Below, in pieces: positions 11,590-22,184 of a stretch of 64,000 bases of DNA (position 1 is the first letter of the stretch; every line of letters starts with the position of its first letter). The notes beneath the pieces were generated by a model. That model was not told the origin of the DNA and did not search any database. It was given only the letters and a program-made list of their open reading frames with translations. The stretch spans positions 948,492-1,012,491 of the forward strand of contig NZ_KN150731.1 in the NCBI RefSeq assembly GCF_000754805.1. Direction: 5' to 3'. Made by a program: the position numbers and the translations under genes. The stretch comes from Yersinia frederiksenii ATCC 33641 (GTDB taxonomy: Bacteria > Pseudomonadota > Gammaproteobacteria > Enterobacterales > Enterobacteriaceae).

Positions 11590-13065
11590 TCAGACTAAGA
11601 ATATAGTGGCAAGTCCCAGAAAGATGAAAAAGCCGCCAGTATCAGTGATTGCGGTGATCATGACACTGGAGCCGATTGCCGGATCTCGGCCTAAACGTGC
11701 CATTGTCATCGGGATAATGACCCCCATTAACGCGGCCATGAGCAAGTTAAGGATCATAGCCAAGGTCATGACGCCCCCCATGGCCGGATCGCCATAGAGC
11801 AGATAAGTGACCACGCCCATAATTCCACCCCAAACCAAACCATTAATCAGTGCTACACCCAATTCTCTGAACATCAAGAATGTGACATTACCTTGTTGGA
11901 TATGGTGCAAGGCCAAGGCGCGAACAATCATAGTGATGGTTTGATTCCCGGTGTTACCGCCAATGCCGGCTACAATCGGCATTAATGCAGCCAGAGCCAC
12001 TAATTGTGAGATGGTATCTTCAAATAAACCAATAACCCTTGAGGCGACAAAAGCAGTACAAAGATTGATAGCCAGCCATGACCAACGGGTTCGCACCGCA
12101 CGGCCAACAGGGGAGAACACGTCCTCTTCTGGGCTTAAGCCCCCCATTCGTCTTAAGGTGGTATCGCTCTCTTCATTGACTACGTCAACAATCTCTTCAA
12201 TGGTCAAACGGCCCATCAGTTTGCCTTTGGCATCGATGACTGCGGCACTGATTAAGTCATAACGTTCAAAGGCACTGGCGGCATCTTCAGCCTTCTGTTC
12301 CGGTTGGAATGTTGTCGGATTACTCTCCATCACCTGAAATACCTTGGTATCGGGTGAGTTGAGGAGAATTGTTGTCAGAGGAAGTTCGCCGAGTAAGGTA
12401 TTTTTGCGGTCAATGACGAAGATTTTATCTGTGGCATCGGGAATATTTTTTCGATAGCGTAAATAGCGGTGTACCGTTCCCAAAGTGACATCAGCACGAA
12501 CCGTCACTAATTCAAAATCCATCATCTGGCCGACGGTATCACGGCCATACTGAATAACTTCACGTACCCGCGCCCGCTGATCCGGATCTAATGAAGTGAG
12601 CAGGCGGCCCATCAAATTACGTGGCAGATATTCGGCCAGATAAGCCTGTTCATCGACGTGCAAGGTGCGCATTGCCTTTAACAGGTCTTTATCGCTCATC
12701 TCCTTGATCAGCGTGTCCCATACCGTCTCAGAGACTTCGACCAGCGTTTGGCCACGTTTCTCGTTTTTGACTAACCGCCATAATGCCAAACGTTCATCAT
12801 TGGGCAAAGCTTCCAGTAAGTCGGCAAGGTCAGCTGCGTGCAAGTCATCAAGCAGACTTTTGATTTCAATTTTTTTTTCTAGCAGAGCCTCATCACTGAT
12901 GGCTTCCCTTTCATCCTGACGGCCAAGAATACCGTCAACTAAGGCTTTATCATTCAGTAACAGGGAAAGTATCCGGTTGCGTACCTCGGCCAGTTTTTTA
13001 GCGTTATTTTTAGCTTTGCTTTTTACTATAGCGGAAAGTGGCGCGGGCATTATTGGCACTGGCAT
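11590..13065 (-). CDS. mgtE: Magnesium transporter MgtE
   Basis: 491 residues from the ATG at 13065, preceded by AAGGA; the in-frame ATG at 13104 lies inside an ERIC remnant and is unlikely to be used. An N-terminal helical MgtE domain (about 40-165) is followed by a CBS pair (about 170-300, ending VDVVNEESDTTLRRMGG) that senses cytosolic Mg2+. Then come five membrane helices with the family signature GIGGNTGNQ near residue 372 and DTGGFFIFLGLATIF at the end. Known MgtE proteins are dimeric Mg2+ channels gated by Mg2+. The gene is between dgcE and yfgG, same strand, with its own leader. Confidence 0.94.
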   Translation of the reverse strand: MPVPIMPAPLSAIVKSKAKNNAKKLAEVRNRILSLLLNDKALVDGILGRQDEREAISDEALLEKKIEIKSLLDDLHAADLADLLEALPNDERLALWRLVKNEKRGQTLVEVSETVWDTLIKEMSDKDLLKAMRTLHVDEQAYLAEYLPRNLMGRLLTSLDPDQRARVREVIQYGRDTVGQMMDFELVTVRADVTLGTVHRYLRYRKNIPDATDKIFVIDRKNTLLGELPLTTILLNSPDTKVFQVMESNPTTFQPEQKAEDAASAFERYDLISAAVIDAKGKLMGRLTIEEIVDVVNEESDTTLRRMGGLSPEEDVFSPVGRAVRTRWSWLAINLCTAFVASRVIGLFEDTISQLVALAALMPIVAGIGGNTGNQTITMIVRALALHHIQQGNVTFLMFRELGVALINGLVWGGIMGVVTYLLYGDPAMGGVMTLAMILNLLMAALMGVIIPMTMARLGRDPAIGSSVMITAITDTGGFFIFLGLATIFLV

Positions 13066-13085
13066 AGTGTGTCCTTGATTCGAAA

Positions 13086-13203
13086 TATACCCTTCATCTT
13101 TCAAGTCGCAGGTGTGTGGCTACGGTCAATAACTCGGCCCTTATCTAGTGCTCATCTCTTTTAGGCTGCAGCTAGCAATAACCCAAAAAATACGTTGGGT
13201 ATC
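13086..13203. repeat. Diverged ERIC element upstream of mgtE
   Basis: Bounded by TATACCC and GGGTAT with the typical left arm (CTTTCAAGTCGCAGGTGTG). The central palindrome is eroded. Its end lies a few bases before the mgtE Shine-Dalgarno sequence, so it forms most of the mgtE leader. Confidence 0.75.
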
Positions 13204-13229
13204 CGAGTAAAGGCACTGAGCACGACTAT

Positions 13230-13421
13230 TTATGGGCTGAGGTCAGTCTCATGAGGGCCCAGTGGCTCGCCTTCTACAGTCAGCTCAAGCTGTTGTGACT
13301 GCCGACGCTCCTGATGGTGCGACATAGATGCAATCCCTGCATACAATAAACGGCCAAACAAAATGAGAAAACTCACCAGCAGGATGATTTTTGTTAGCTG
13401 TGTTGATGGCCTTCTTTTCAT
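13230..13421 (-). CDS. yfgG: YfgG family small membrane protein (DUF2633)
   Basis: 63 residues starting MKRRPSTQLTKIILLVSFL, with a perfect AAGGAG seven bases before the ATG. An in-frame upstream extension (to 13472) lies in an ERIC and is rejected. One membrane helix (about residues 9-30, IILLVSFLILFGRLLYAGI) is followed by SMSHHQERRQSQQ, matching E. coli YfgG in length, in the RLLYAG and HHQ segments, and in position next to ppx. The E. coli protein is linked to nickel/cobalt stress, but its mechanism is unknown. The phosphodiesterase gene yfgF that sits here in E. coli is absent. Confidence 0.82.
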   Translation of the reverse strand: MKRRPSTQLTKIILLVSFLILFGRLLYAGIASMSHHQERRQSQQLELTVEGEPLGPHETDLSP

Positions 13422-13428
13422 AATCTCC

Positions 13429-13572
13429 TTGCCCTTCGTTCTTGGCGCTGCAGCGGTGTTAGCTGCTCTCACTCACCTGAATCACTGACTGGAGTCAGCT
13501 CATCGGGATTTGTTCGTTTGCTGCCTTGTTGCCACTCACCTAAATCACGGTCTGGAGCTAGTGATTCAGGGT
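13429..13572. repeat. Truncated ERIC plus a second copy of its central palindrome
   Basis: 13429-13533 carries the left arm and core (GCAGCGGTGTTAGCTG, ACTCACCTGAATCACTGACT, CTCATCGGGATT). A second, shorter core-like segment (CCACTCACCTAAATCAC to GTGATTCAGGG) follows to 13572 next to the ppx stop. It fills the ppx-yfgG gap. Confidence 0.75.
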
Positions 13573-13577
13573 TGCTC

Positions 13578-15143
13578 TCATGATTCTTCCTGTGCTTCGG
13601 CTTCAGCCTCTTCCGGCGCTTCTTCTTCAATAATCAGTTTCCAGCCAACAACATCGTCCCAGTAAGCCTGCTCGCGCTCAAAATCCAGTTGCACCAGATT
13701 ATTTTGCGCCAGATAACCGGCAGGGAAACGTAATGTCCAGTGACTATCATCAGTTATCAACCGCAAACTTTCAGGCGTGGTCGTCGACTGGCGCTGATTA
13801 TTCAGTAAGGTACTCAAACGTAATAACTGAATTAACGGTAAATAGTACTTTTTCTTGAATAAATTTAAGCGCGGCAACTCATCTAGCTTAATTCCTTTAC
13901 GGTGCATTTTCACCAAGGTTGCCAGCAATAATTGCTGCTCTTGATTAAAGCCCGGCAAGTTCGTGTTTTGCAGAATATAAGCCGAATGGCGGTGCATTCC
14001 ACTGTGATTAATGCTCAGGCCAACTTCATGCAGCATCGCCGCCCACCTTAGCAATGCTTCCAACTGCGGTTGTACCAGTTTGGTATTCTGCGCCAGCCAT
14101 TGGGTGTAGAGCTGCTCGGTGGTTTCCAACACGCGACGAGCTTGTTCCCGGTCAATGTTATAGTGCTCAGCCAGACTTTGGGCTGTGCGCTGACGGATAT
14201 CCTGATGGCGGAAACGGCCTTCCATTTCATACAGAACACCTTCACGCAGTGCACCATCGGATAAACGTAACTCTTTGACGGCCAAAGCATCGAATACACC
14301 GCACAAGATAGCCAAGCCCGGTACAAATACCGACTGACGATCCTCTGATAACCCCGGCAGACTTAGCGCCGAAAAGTGTTTGAACTGCAACACTTGCTCA
14401 ACCAGCATCTCAAGACGCTCCGGCGTGATCAAACCATCTTTCTCGCCCATTTCCACCAACACTTCGTAGGTGGCTTTGATAGTGCCGGATGCACCGAGTG
14501 CATATTGCCAACCCTGAATCCGGTATTGCCAGGCCAGGTTTTCCAGCTTTTGCGCCGCAGCCAAACGTGCACGTTTGAAATTCACTTTACTGATTTCACC
14601 ATGCGGGAAGAAGTGTTGAGCAAAGCTGACACACCCCATGCGGCGGCTTTCTACCAGCAATGGTTCAAAGTCCTCGCCAATAACCAACTCGGTTGAACCG
14701 CCACCGATATCAATCACTAACTTGCGGCCTTTCTCCGGTTGAGTATGTTCGACACCCATAAAAATCAGACGGGCTTCTTCCTGGCCGGAAATGATTTCAA
14801 TTGGATAGGGAATCACTTCGGCGGCGCGCTTGAGGAAGGTTTCAGCATTAGCGGCTTGTCGCAATGAATGAGTACCAACAATGCAGACGTTATCGGGTGA
14901 GAATCCCTGCAAACGCTCAGCAAACAGTGCCAGACAAGCCAGCCCCCGCTCAATGGCCTCTTCGCTGAGCATATTATTGCTATCCAGACCATCAGCCAGA
15001 TGCACGCGTTGCTTCAGGCGCCCCAAAACCTGCAAAGCACCGTTGACGACGCGAGCAATCACCATATGGAAACTGTTAGATCCCAAATCGATAGCTGCAA
15101 TTTCTTGCGGTTTCGTGGTAGTCGAATTGTTGGTTAGCGGCAT
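13578..15143 (-). CDS. ppx: Exopolyphosphatase
   Basis: 521 residues of the ASKHA (actin/Hsp70-like) phosphatase family. The phosphate-1 loop [17 protein letters not shown] is near residues 15-31, and phosphate-2 [16 protein letters not shown] near 147. A C-terminal HD-like helical region contains [19 protein letters not shown]. It removes terminal phosphates from long-chain polyphosphate and may also act on pppGpp. The start is ten bases after the ppk stop, so ppk-ppx is one operon that makes and degrades polyP. The C-terminus is unusually acidic ([16 protein letters not shown]). Confidence 0.97.
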   Translation of the reverse strand: MPLTNNSTTTKPQEIAAIDLGSNSFHMVIARVVNGALQVLGRLKQRVHLADGLDSNNMLSEEAIERGLACLALFAERLQGFSPDNVCIVGTHSLRQAANAETFLKRAAEVIPYPIEIISGQEEARLIFMGVEHTQPEKGRKLVIDIGGGSTELVIGEDFEPLLVESRRMGCVSFAQHFFPHGEISKVNFKRARLAAAQKLENLAWQYRIQGWQYALGASGTIKATYEVLVEMGEKDGLITPERLEMLVEQVLQFKHFSALSLPGLSEDRQSVFVPGLAILCGVFDALAVKELRLSDGALREGVLYEMEGRFRHQDIRQRTAQSLAEHYNIDREQARRVLETTEQLYTQWLAQNTKLVQPQLEALLRWAAMLHEVGLSINHSGMHRHSAYILQNTNLPGFNQEQQLLLATLVKMHRKGIKLDELPRLNLFKKKYYLPLIQLLRLSTLLNNQRQSTTTPESLRLITDDSHWTLRFPAGYLAQNNLVQLDFEREQAYWDDVVGWKLIIEEEAPEEAEAEAQEES

Positions 15144-15153
15144 AGTTTTAGCC

Positions 15154-17217
15154 TTACTGCTCTGGTTGTTCCAGCGCTTTTAAATAATCATAGATGGCAA
15201 TCTGTGCACGTACTTTGCGCCTGTTTCCACGCGGTACATAACGATTACTCAGTTCTTTATCAATATAACGGGCTTTTACAGTGTCATTGAATAACAGCTC
15301 TAAAATATCCAGCACTCGCTGTTTCAGTCTCGGATCCAGCAATGAGACTGCGACTTCAATACGATAATCAATGTTACGTGTCATCCAGTCAGCGGAGGAG
15401 AGATACACAAGTTTGTCGCCTTTATTCTCAAAGACGTAAACCCGGTCATGCTCTAGGAAGCGGTCAACAATACTGGTGACCTGTATATTATCGCTGATCC
15501 CCGGCATATTTGGGATTAACGAACACATTCCTCTGACTAAAATGCGTATTTTCACCCCTGCACTGGAGGCGCTATATAACCTATCTACCAGACCTTTATC
15601 CACTAAATTATTTATCTTCAGGGTAATCCCGGCACTTTCACCGGCCTGAGCATGAATAATTTCCTGATCTATCAATTGATACAGCATTAAGCGCGAGTTC
15701 TGTGGTGACACCATCAGATTGTCGAACTTGACCGGGCGGTAAGGATTTTCAATAAAGTTAAATACCCGACGCACTTCATTGGTAATACGAGCATCTGCCG
15801 TTAATAAAGAGTAATCGGTATAAATACGCGCCGTTTTTTCGTTAAAGTTACCGGTACCAATATGGGCATAACGCACGATCTCTTCGCCTTCAAGGCGGGA
15901 GATTAGGAATAACTTGGCGTGAATTTTCAAACCTGGAGCGGAGAAAATAACGTGTACGCCAGCAGCGGTCAGACTTTTAGCCCAATGAATATTGGCTTCT
16001 TCATCGAAGCGTGCTTGCAACTCCACAACTACCGTCACTTTCTTACCATTATGGGCGGCATGGATCATTGATTCGATAATGCGCGAATCTTTCGCAACGC
16101 GATAAATATTGATTTTAATCGCTAATACGCTCGGATCAAATGATGCCTGGCGCAGCAATTCCAGAACGTGCTCGAAGGTGTGATACGGATAATAGAGCAG
16201 CACATCTTGTTCCCGAATGGCATCAAAGCCATTGCGGAACTTATCAAACCAAATATGGCGAAGACGCGGCATTGGCCGGTTAACCAGATTGCTTTTGCCG
16301 ACGTTAGGGAAGCTAATAAAATCTTTGAAATTATGATAACGACCACCGGCAATGACTGAGTCATCATTAGAAATACCTAGCTTACCGCGCAGTAATTCCA
16401 CCATCTCATCGGGCATATCACGCTGATAAACAAAGCGCACCGGCTCTGCCGTTAGGCGCTGTTTTAAACTCGATGACATCAACTCCAGTAAACTGGATTC
16501 CATTTCAGTGACCAAATCATATTCGGCATCACGGGTCATCTTCATGGAATAGGCATTCAGCGCATCATAATCAAAGAAGCCTTTGAATATCTCATCCAAG
16601 CAATATCTCAATATATTATCAAGTAATATCATTGGCTTGCGGCGGCGAGGAGCTTCTGGTGGCAAATTAACGAAGCGTGGAACTTTATCGGAAGGAATTT
16701 CTAGCAGCGCATAGGCGATTTCCTGACCACGAATGATTTCCACGGCCAGATAGGTGTAATCGTCTTTAAGGAATTGCACCAAATTGGTGTCATGGTTAAT
16801 CAGAATCGGCGTGATGTGTTGGCGCAGATGCTGCTTAAAATATTGTTTTAGCCAGATTTGCTGATTTTCGGAAATTTGCCGCTCATTAATCAGGAAGATT
16901 TGATTACGCGCCATTTCCAGTAATAAATCATTATATAGCCCATCAAATTCTTGATCGGCTTTCACCACTTTGCTTTGAATTTTCTTCAGCAAGTGACGGG
17001 AAGTGACGGCGGAGCCTTGCTCTTCACTAATCAGAATGCGCCGTTTCAGATCCGCAAAACGGACTTTATAGAACTCATCAAGATTATTGGAGTAAATACC
17101 AAGGAACCGCATCCGCTCAATGAGTGGATTGCTCTTATCCGCAGCTTCCTGCAATACCCGTTCATTAAAAGATAACCAACTGAGTTCTTTTTCGGTGTAG
17201 AGCTTTTCCTGACCCAT
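15154..17217 (-). CDS. ppk: Polyphosphate kinase 1
   Basis: 687 residues from the ATG at 17217 ([25 protein letters not shown]), preceded by TGGAG; the longer in-frame extension has no family match. Domains N, H, C1 and C2 are intact. The autophosphorylated histidine is in HAKLFLI near residue 433, and the second conserved histidine in EHDRVYVFE near 590. It polymerises the gamma-phosphate of ATP into polyphosphate at the membrane. It heads ppk-ppx and is divergent from the pst2 genes, so both units share a 242-bp control region. Confidence 0.97.
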   Translation of the reverse strand: MGQEKLYTEKELSWLSFNERVLQEAADKSNPLIERMRFLGIYSNNLDEFYKVRFADLKRRILISEEQGSAVTSRHLLKKIQSKVVKADQEFDGLYNDLLLEMARNQIFLINERQISENQQIWLKQYFKQHLRQHITPILINHDTNLVQFLKDDYTYLAVEIIRGQEIAYALLEIPSDKVPRFVNLPPEAPRRRKPMILLDNILRYCLDEIFKGFFDYDALNAYSMKMTRDAEYDLVTEMESSLLELMSSSLKQRLTAEPVRFVYQRDMPDEMVELLRGKLGISNDDSVIAGGRYHNFKDFISFPNVGKSNLVNRPMPRLRHIWFDKFRNGFDAIREQDVLLYYPYHTFEHVLELLRQASFDPSVLAIKINIYRVAKDSRIIESMIHAAHNGKKVTVVVELQARFDEEANIHWAKSLTAAGVHVIFSAPGLKIHAKLFLISRLEGEEIVRYAHIGTGNFNEKTARIYTDYSLLTADARITNEVRRVFNFIENPYRPVKFDNLMVSPQNSRLMLYQLIDQEIIHAQAGESAGITLKINNLVDKGLVDRLYSASSAGVKIRILVRGMCSLIPNMPGISDNIQVTSIVDRFLEHDRVYVFENKGDKLVYLSSADWMTRNIDYRIEVAVSLLDPRLKQRVLDILELLFNDTVKARYIDKELSNRYVPRGNRRKVRAQIAIYDYLKALEQPEQ

Positions 17218-17361
17218 TGCAACTCCAGTAAGATTATTGTGGGAGTATTTAGTGTCCACAATCATTATTGCGAAAGATTGACAAGAAAGTCCAACAGATA
17301 TCATTGGTTAACTGTATTCGCCATCGCGACAAACATCTGCAGGCCATCGTCATAAACATTG

Positions 17362-17394
17362 TCATGCAAACGCCACAAAACTGACATAAGATAC
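17362..17394. promoter_or_regulatory. Possible Pho-box-like sequences between ppk and pst2
   Basis: TTGTCATGCAAACGCCAC is followed by ACTGACAT, which reads ATGTCAGT on the other strand. These resemble CTGTCAT-type PhoB half sites but match only about 12 of 18 positions. The location between ppk and a phosphate transporter is what makes a Pho site plausible. Confidence 0.35.
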
Positions 17395-17459
17395 TCGGTC
17401 ATCTTAGGGTATAGATGGGTGATGAGATTAATAACATAGACGGGATATAGCGTAAGGGC

Positions 17460-19664
17460 ATGGGGCAATCGAAGATTATGCAGCAAGCGGGCGTAGTGAC
17501 ACAATCAGGGAGAGATAAGCGTCGGGCTGTCATTGAACGTCTTGTGCGCATGATGGTGACAAGCAGCGGCTTGTTGGTTTTGCTGACTTTAATGCTGATT
17601 TTCGTTTATTTATTGTACATCGTCGCGCCTTTGTTTAAGCCAGCCTCAATCAATTTACCAGAATCCTTTGCTGTGAATCGTAGCGCACCCACCATTGCTC
17701 TGGGGGTTGATGCTGCGGGGCAGGTCGGATATCGCATTGATGAGCAAGGTAAAGGCTATTTTATTCGGCTCAAGGCTCAGGGGGAATCTCCTGCCGGGAG
17801 TTTAATTCGCGCACAACAGTTATCACCATCGCCGGTATCAATTAGCCGCGCGGTGGGTGGGCAACCTTTGTATGGTGCTGGCCTGAGTAATGGCCGTTTC
17901 CTTCTGCTACAACCCGATTTTTCTGCCACACCACCAGGTTGGCAATTTCCCTTAGGTGAACAACCGCGCTTTATGGATTTGCAAGGTCAGCGGTTAATCC
18001 AATTGGCAGTGACTGAACCGCAACCACGGCAATTTGCTGTCGCGGCGGTCACTGAAGATGGTCGCTTGATGGCTGGGACGTTTAATACGCAGGGGCAGCA
18101 AGTCACCGAACAGACTGATGTGCCCAAAACCATCAACCAGCTATTATTGACACCTGACGGGCGTTTACTTTATCTCCTATCCGGTCATCAGCTATATATC
18201 TATCAATTCGGCCCTGAATTGACATTGCGTGAAGTAGTTCCTTTGCTTGATGACAAATCTCTTTCCGCCGGGCCACTGAACCTCTCTATATTGGCGGGCG
18301 GAAAATCGCTACTGGTGCAATCTGCGGATGGGCAATTAACCCAATGGTTTGATGTGCCAAAAGCGCCAGACAATCAGTACCATTTGACGCGGATTCGCAA
18401 CTTTACCCCTGCAGGTAAGGGCTTACTAACGACCGAAAGTGCGCGCCGGGTGTTTGCTTCAGTATCACCACAAGGTGAATTGTCACTCTTCTCCAGTATT
18501 CAATCAGCACCACTGCTGCAACATAAATTGGCGCAGGGCGTTACCCATGCGGCGTTCTCTCCTTGGGGGGATCATTTGCTGGTGGAGAATGCCGCCGGTT
18601 GGTCAGCATATCCTGTCGATAATCGCTACCCAGACATTAGCTGGCGCAGTCTATGGCAGCGGGTGTGGTATGAAAATTACCCCGAACCGGCCTATGTCTG
18701 GCAGTCAAGCTCAGCAGAAGAGAGTTATCAAGCCAAATTCAGCCTGATACCGATTATCTTCGGTACCTTAAAAGCGGCAGGCTACGCCATGTTATTTGCT
18801 GTTCCACTGGCATTGGCGGGGGCGATTTATACTGCTTATTTCATGTCGGCCGGCTTGCGCCGAGTGGTTAAACCGGCCATTGAGATGATGGGAGCATTTC
18901 CGACAGTGGTTATCGGTTTGATTGCTGGTATTTGGCTAGCCCCAGTAATTGAACGTTATTTGACCGGAATTCTATTGCTACCGCCATTATTGGCGCTGAC
19001 CATTTTATGGTGCGGTTGGGGCAGTGCTCGGTGGTCGGCAAAAACACAGCGGCAGTTGCCTGCTGGCTGGGATGTAGTGGTATTACTGCCGGTCATCCTG
19101 CTAACTGGGTGGTTGGCATTGTGGCTAGGGCCACCATTGGCAGTCTGGGTGTTGGGGATGCCATTGCATGAATGGTTGGGGGATAACTATGACCAGCGCA
19201 ATGCTTTAGTGGTGGGTATCGCCATGGGGTTTGCCCTGATTCCGGTTATTTTCTCGCTAGCTGAAGATGCTTTATTCAGTGTGCCGTCGTCACTGAGTCA
19301 GGGTTCGTTAGCTCTGGGGGCTACCCCATGGCAGACATTGACTCGCGTTGTGCTGCCTTCGGCTTACGCGGGTATCTTCTCCGCCTTGATGATTGGTTTT
19401 GGTCGTGCCGTGGGTGAGACCATGATTGTGCTGATGGCCACCGGGAACACACCTATCATTGATGGCAGTATTTTCCAGGGGTTACGGGCAATGGCAGCCA
19501 ACATTGCTATCGAGATGCCGGAAGCCGTGGTGGGGAGTGGGCATTATCGGGTGCTGTTTTTGACGGCCTTGGTGCTGTTTTGCTTCACTTTCTTAGTCAA
19601 TACGCTCGCCGAATCTATTCGCCTGCGGTTACGTGAACGCTATCAGACGGAGCAGATTGCGTGA
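17460..19664 (+). CDS. PstC-type phosphate ABC permease with large periplasmic domain
   Basis: 734 residues, about 2.3 times E. coli PstC. One helix (about 36-58) is followed by ~370 periplasmic residues. That stretch contains repeated short beta-blade-like units (LLLTPDGRLLYLLSGHQLYIYQF, FSPWGDHLLVENAAGW) suggestive of a WD40/YVTN-like propeller. The C-terminal ~300 residues are a standard PstC permease with the coupling loop SLSQGSLALGATPWQTLTRVVLP. The start is uncertain: ATG 17460 has a poorly spaced AAGGGC, and ATG 17478 is an alternative. It is the first gene of pstC-pstA-pstB without pstS or phoU here. It probably imports phosphate with a binding protein made elsewhere. Confidence 0.85.
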   Translation: MGQSKIMQQAGVVTQSGRDKRRAVIERLVRMMVTSSGLLVLLTLMLIFVYLLYIVAPLFKPASINLPESFAVNRSAPTIALGVDAAGQVGYRIDEQGKGYFIRLKAQGESPAGSLIRAQQLSPSPVSISRAVGGQPLYGAGLSNGRFLLLQPDFSATPPGWQFPLGEQPRFMDLQGQRLIQLAVTEPQPRQFAVAAVTEDGRLMAGTFNTQGQQVTEQTDVPKTINQLLLTPDGRLLYLLSGHQLYIYQFGPELTLREVVPLLDDKSLSAGPLNLSILAGGKSLLVQSADGQLTQWFDVPKAPDNQYHLTRIRNFTPAGKGLLTTESARRVFASVSPQGELSLFSSIQSAPLLQHKLAQGVTHAAFSPWGDHLLVENAAGWSAYPVDNRYPDISWRSLWQRVWYENYPEPAYVWQSSSAEESYQAKFSLIPIIFGTLKAAGYAMLFAVPLALAGAIYTAYFMSAGLRRVVKPAIEMMGAFPTVVIGLIAGIWLAPVIERYLTGILLLPPLLALTILWCGWGSARWSAKTQRQLPAGWDVVVLLPVILLTGWLALWLGPPLAVWVLGMPLHEWLGDNYDQRNALVVGIAMGFALIPVIFSLAEDALFSVPSSLSQGSLALGATPWQTLTRVVLPSAYAGIFSALMIGFGRAVGETMIVLMATGNTPIIDGSIFQGLRAMAANIAIEMPEAVVGSGHYRVLFLTALVLFCFTFLVNTLAESIRLRLRERYQTEQIA

Positions 19665-21343
19665 TGACAGCAGCGGTAAAATCCGGCTTTGCCAAAAAGT
19701 GGTTTGCATCGGGTTCGCCATGGATCTGGCTGACGGCGGGCGCTGTCAGTGTCAGTCTGTTGGCGTTGCTGGGGGTGGTCTTATTATTAGCAGGGCAAGG
19801 GATGCGCTATTTCTGGCCTAGCCCGGTTTACCTGTTCGAACTTAAGCAAACTGCAGCCGGTCCGGTGAGAGTCATTGGGGAGATTTATCAACAGCAGTCT
19901 TTGTCACGTCAACAATTAGAGCAGGCTGGAGTGACTTTGCCGCCAGAGGCGGGTGAAACAGTGACTCGCTATCTGATTAAAACTGGCAATCGTGAGGTGC
20001 AGGGGCAAGATTTTCACCGGCTATTGGACAGTGATATTCAACAGCGCAGCCAGCCTAAAGACTTGCTGGTATTAGATCGTCAGCATAATGGCACTGCTTA
20101 TGGCTTCCTGGCTGGGATGCTGGATAATGGCCAGCCGTTGGTGGGCAATGACTTAGCCCAAGAGCTGCAAAAGCGTATTCCGGTGATACAGGCACTGGTC
20201 GGGCAATCTAAAGATATTCAATTCCGCCAGATGAGCATGCTCAATCAACAATTCGAGGCATTGCGGCTTGAGAAAAAGCGCCTGCAAATGACGGGCGACT
20301 TTGACAGCAAATCACAGGACCGCGTTGATGCCGAGTGGGGGGAGTTGCAGCGCAGCCATCAGGCGATGATGACCAAGTTGCGTGGCCTACAAACCGATCA
20401 AAATCGCTACACTTTGCTATTGCGGGATATGAATGGGCAGGTTCATCCACTTTCACTTAGCCAAATCAACCTCGCTTGGTATCCCAATGATATGAGTTTC
20501 GGGCAGAAGCTACGTCATTGGGCGGCACAAACCCATAAGTTTCTGACCGATAATCCCCGCAATGCTAATACTGAAGGCGGTGTATTCCCTGCCATTTTCG
20601 GTACGGTATTAATGGTGATATTGATGTCTATCGTGGTCATGCCATTGGGGGTGATTGCTGCCGTTTACTTACATGAGTATGCGGGCAAAAACTGGCTGAC
20701 TCGCCTGATTCGTATTTCGGTGGTGAATCTGGCTGGTGTGCCCTCCATTGTTTATGGCGTTTTTGGCCTCGGTTTTTTCGTCTATTTGATCGGCGGTTCG
20801 TTGGATAAACTGTTTTACCCTGAAGCACTACCTAACCCGACATTCGGCACGCCGGGTGTGTTATGGGCGGCATTAACGCTGGCTTTATTGACCTTGCCCG
20901 TGGTGATTGTGGCGACTGAGGAAGGGCTATCCCGAATTCCGGCCAGCTTGCGGCAAGGGTCGCAGGCTTTAGGGGCCAGCAAAGCTGAAACTTTGTGGCA
21001 TATTGTGTTACCAATGGCGACCCCGGCAATGATTACCGGGCTGATTCTCGCAGTAGCACGCGCCGCCGGGGAAACGGCACCGCTGATGCTGGTTGGGGTA
21101 GTAAAGTCGGCGCCACTCTTGCCGGTCGACGGAGTATTTCCATTCCTGCATTTAGAACGTAAATTTATGCACTTAAGCTTCCAGATTTACGATATGGCTT
21201 TCCAGAGCCCCAATGTGGAAGCTGCCCGACCATTGGTGTTCGCCACCGCTCTACTGCTGGTTATCATTGTGGTTGGACTTAATTTAGCGGCTATCGGTAT
21301 TCGCCATCATCTGCGTGAAAAATACCGCGGTTTGATGCTATGA
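19661..21343 (+). CDS. PstA-type phosphate ABC permease with periplasmic coiled-coil insertion
   Basis: 560 residues against ~296 for E. coli PstA. The first helix (about 16-40) is followed by ~250 periplasmic residues. These include a predicted coiled coil (MLNQQFEALRLEKKRLQM and WGELQRSHQAMMTKLRGL). A normal PstA permease core follows, with the coupling loop SLRQGSQALGASKAETLWHIVLP and the motif RAAGETAPLM. It starts at GTG 19661, giving a 4-base GTGA overlap with the upstream stop, or at ATG 19664 (TGATG). Either way it is coupled to the pstC-type gene. It should form the heterodimeric membrane channel with that protein. Confidence 0.87.
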   Translation: MMTAAVKSGFAKKWFASGSPWIWLTAGAVSVSLLALLGVVLLLAGQGMRYFWPSPVYLFELKQTAAGPVRVIGEIYQQQSLSRQQLEQAGVTLPPEAGETVTRYLIKTGNREVQGQDFHRLLDSDIQQRSQPKDLLVLDRQHNGTAYGFLAGMLDNGQPLVGNDLAQELQKRIPVIQALVGQSKDIQFRQMSMLNQQFEALRLEKKRLQMTGDFDSKSQDRVDAEWGELQRSHQAMMTKLRGLQTDQNRYTLLLRDMNGQVHPLSLSQINLAWYPNDMSFGQKLRHWAAQTHKFLTDNPRNANTEGGVFPAIFGTVLMVILMSIVVMPLGVIAAVYLHEYAGKNWLTRLIRISVVNLAGVPSIVYGVFGLGFFVYLIGGSLDKLFYPEALPNPTFGTPGVLWAALTLALLTLPVVIVATEEGLSRIPASLRQGSQALGASKAETLWHIVLPMATPAMITGLILAVARAAGETAPLMLVGVVKSAPLLPVDGVFPFLHLERKFMHLSFQIYDMAFQSPNVEAARPLVFATALLLVIIVVGLNLAAIGIRHHLREKYRGLML

Positions 21344-21371
21344 CTGAACTTTTTAACCCTCAGGACAGAAT

Positions 21372-22184
21372 ATGGGACTTTTGACGCCGGATTCACTGCC
21401 GCTGTTTGATGTGCAGCAATTGACTCGCGAGCAAACTGCACTGGCAGTAGAAAAGCTCAATTTATTTTATGGCGACAAACAGGTACTGCATGATATTTCA
21501 TTTAATGTGCCGAAACATCGTGTTACTGCACTGATTGGCCCTTCCGGATGTGGCAAGTCGACATTATTGCGCTGCTTTAATCGAATGAATGATTTGCTGG
21601 ATAACTGCCGTCTTGAGGGGGAAATTCGCCTGGGGGGGGAAGTTATCACGGATAAAAAAACTGATGTTACTGCATTGCGCCGACGAGTGGGTATGGTATT
21701 TCAGCGGCCTAATCCATTCCCAAAATCAATCTATGAAAATGTAGTATATGGCCTGCGTTTGCAGGGAATCCGTGACCGGCGAGTGCTGGATGATGCCGTT
21801 GAACGATCCTTACGAGCTGCGGCTTTGTGGCATGAAGTCAAAGACCGGTTGCGCGAAAATGCATTTCGCCTCTCCAGTGGTCAGCAGCAGCGTTTAGTGA
21901 TAGCCCGAGCCATTGCCATTGAGCCAGAAGTACTGTTATTGGATGAGCCAACATCGGCACTGGACCCTATTTCGACTTTAACCATTGAAGAGCTGATAAC
22001 CACATTAAAGCAGCAATACACCGTGGTGTTAGTCACTCATAATATGCAGCAAGCAGCGCGTGTATCAGACTATACCGCTTTTATCCATCAAGGAGGGCTG
22101 GTGGAATATAACGATACTGATGCCCTGTTTACTTCGCCACATCAGCGGCGGACTGAGGATTATATTACTGGGCGTTACGGTTAA
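21372..22184 (+). CDS. pstB: Phosphate ABC transporter ATP-binding protein PstB
   Basis: 270 residues. Walker [10 protein letters not shown] is at 56-64, the Q-loop in [12 protein letters not shown], Walker [14 protein letters not shown] near 186, and the H-loop in LVTHNMQQA. The signature is LSSGQQQRL near 166, with Ser where LSGGQ is usual. A ~14-residue N-terminal extension precedes the normal start of PstB. The gene is 28 bp after the pstA-type gene with AGGACAG before the ATG. It powers the two unusual permeases. An ERIC begins exactly at its TAA stop. It probably represents a second Pst system besides a classical pstSCAB-phoU elsewhere. Confidence 0.93.
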   Translation: MGLLTPDSLPLFDVQQLTREQTALAVEKLNLFYGDKQVLHDISFNVPKHRVTALIGPSGCGKSTLLRCFNRMNDLLDNCRLEGEIRLGGEVITDKKTDVTALRRRVGMVFQRPNPFPKSIYENVVYGLRLQGIRDRRVLDDAVERSLRAAALWHEVKDRLRENAFRLSSGQQQRLVIARAIAIEPEVLLLDEPTSALDPISTLTIEELITTLKQQYTVVLVTHNMQQAARVSDYTAFIHQGGLVEYNDTDALFTSPHQRRTEDYITGRYG

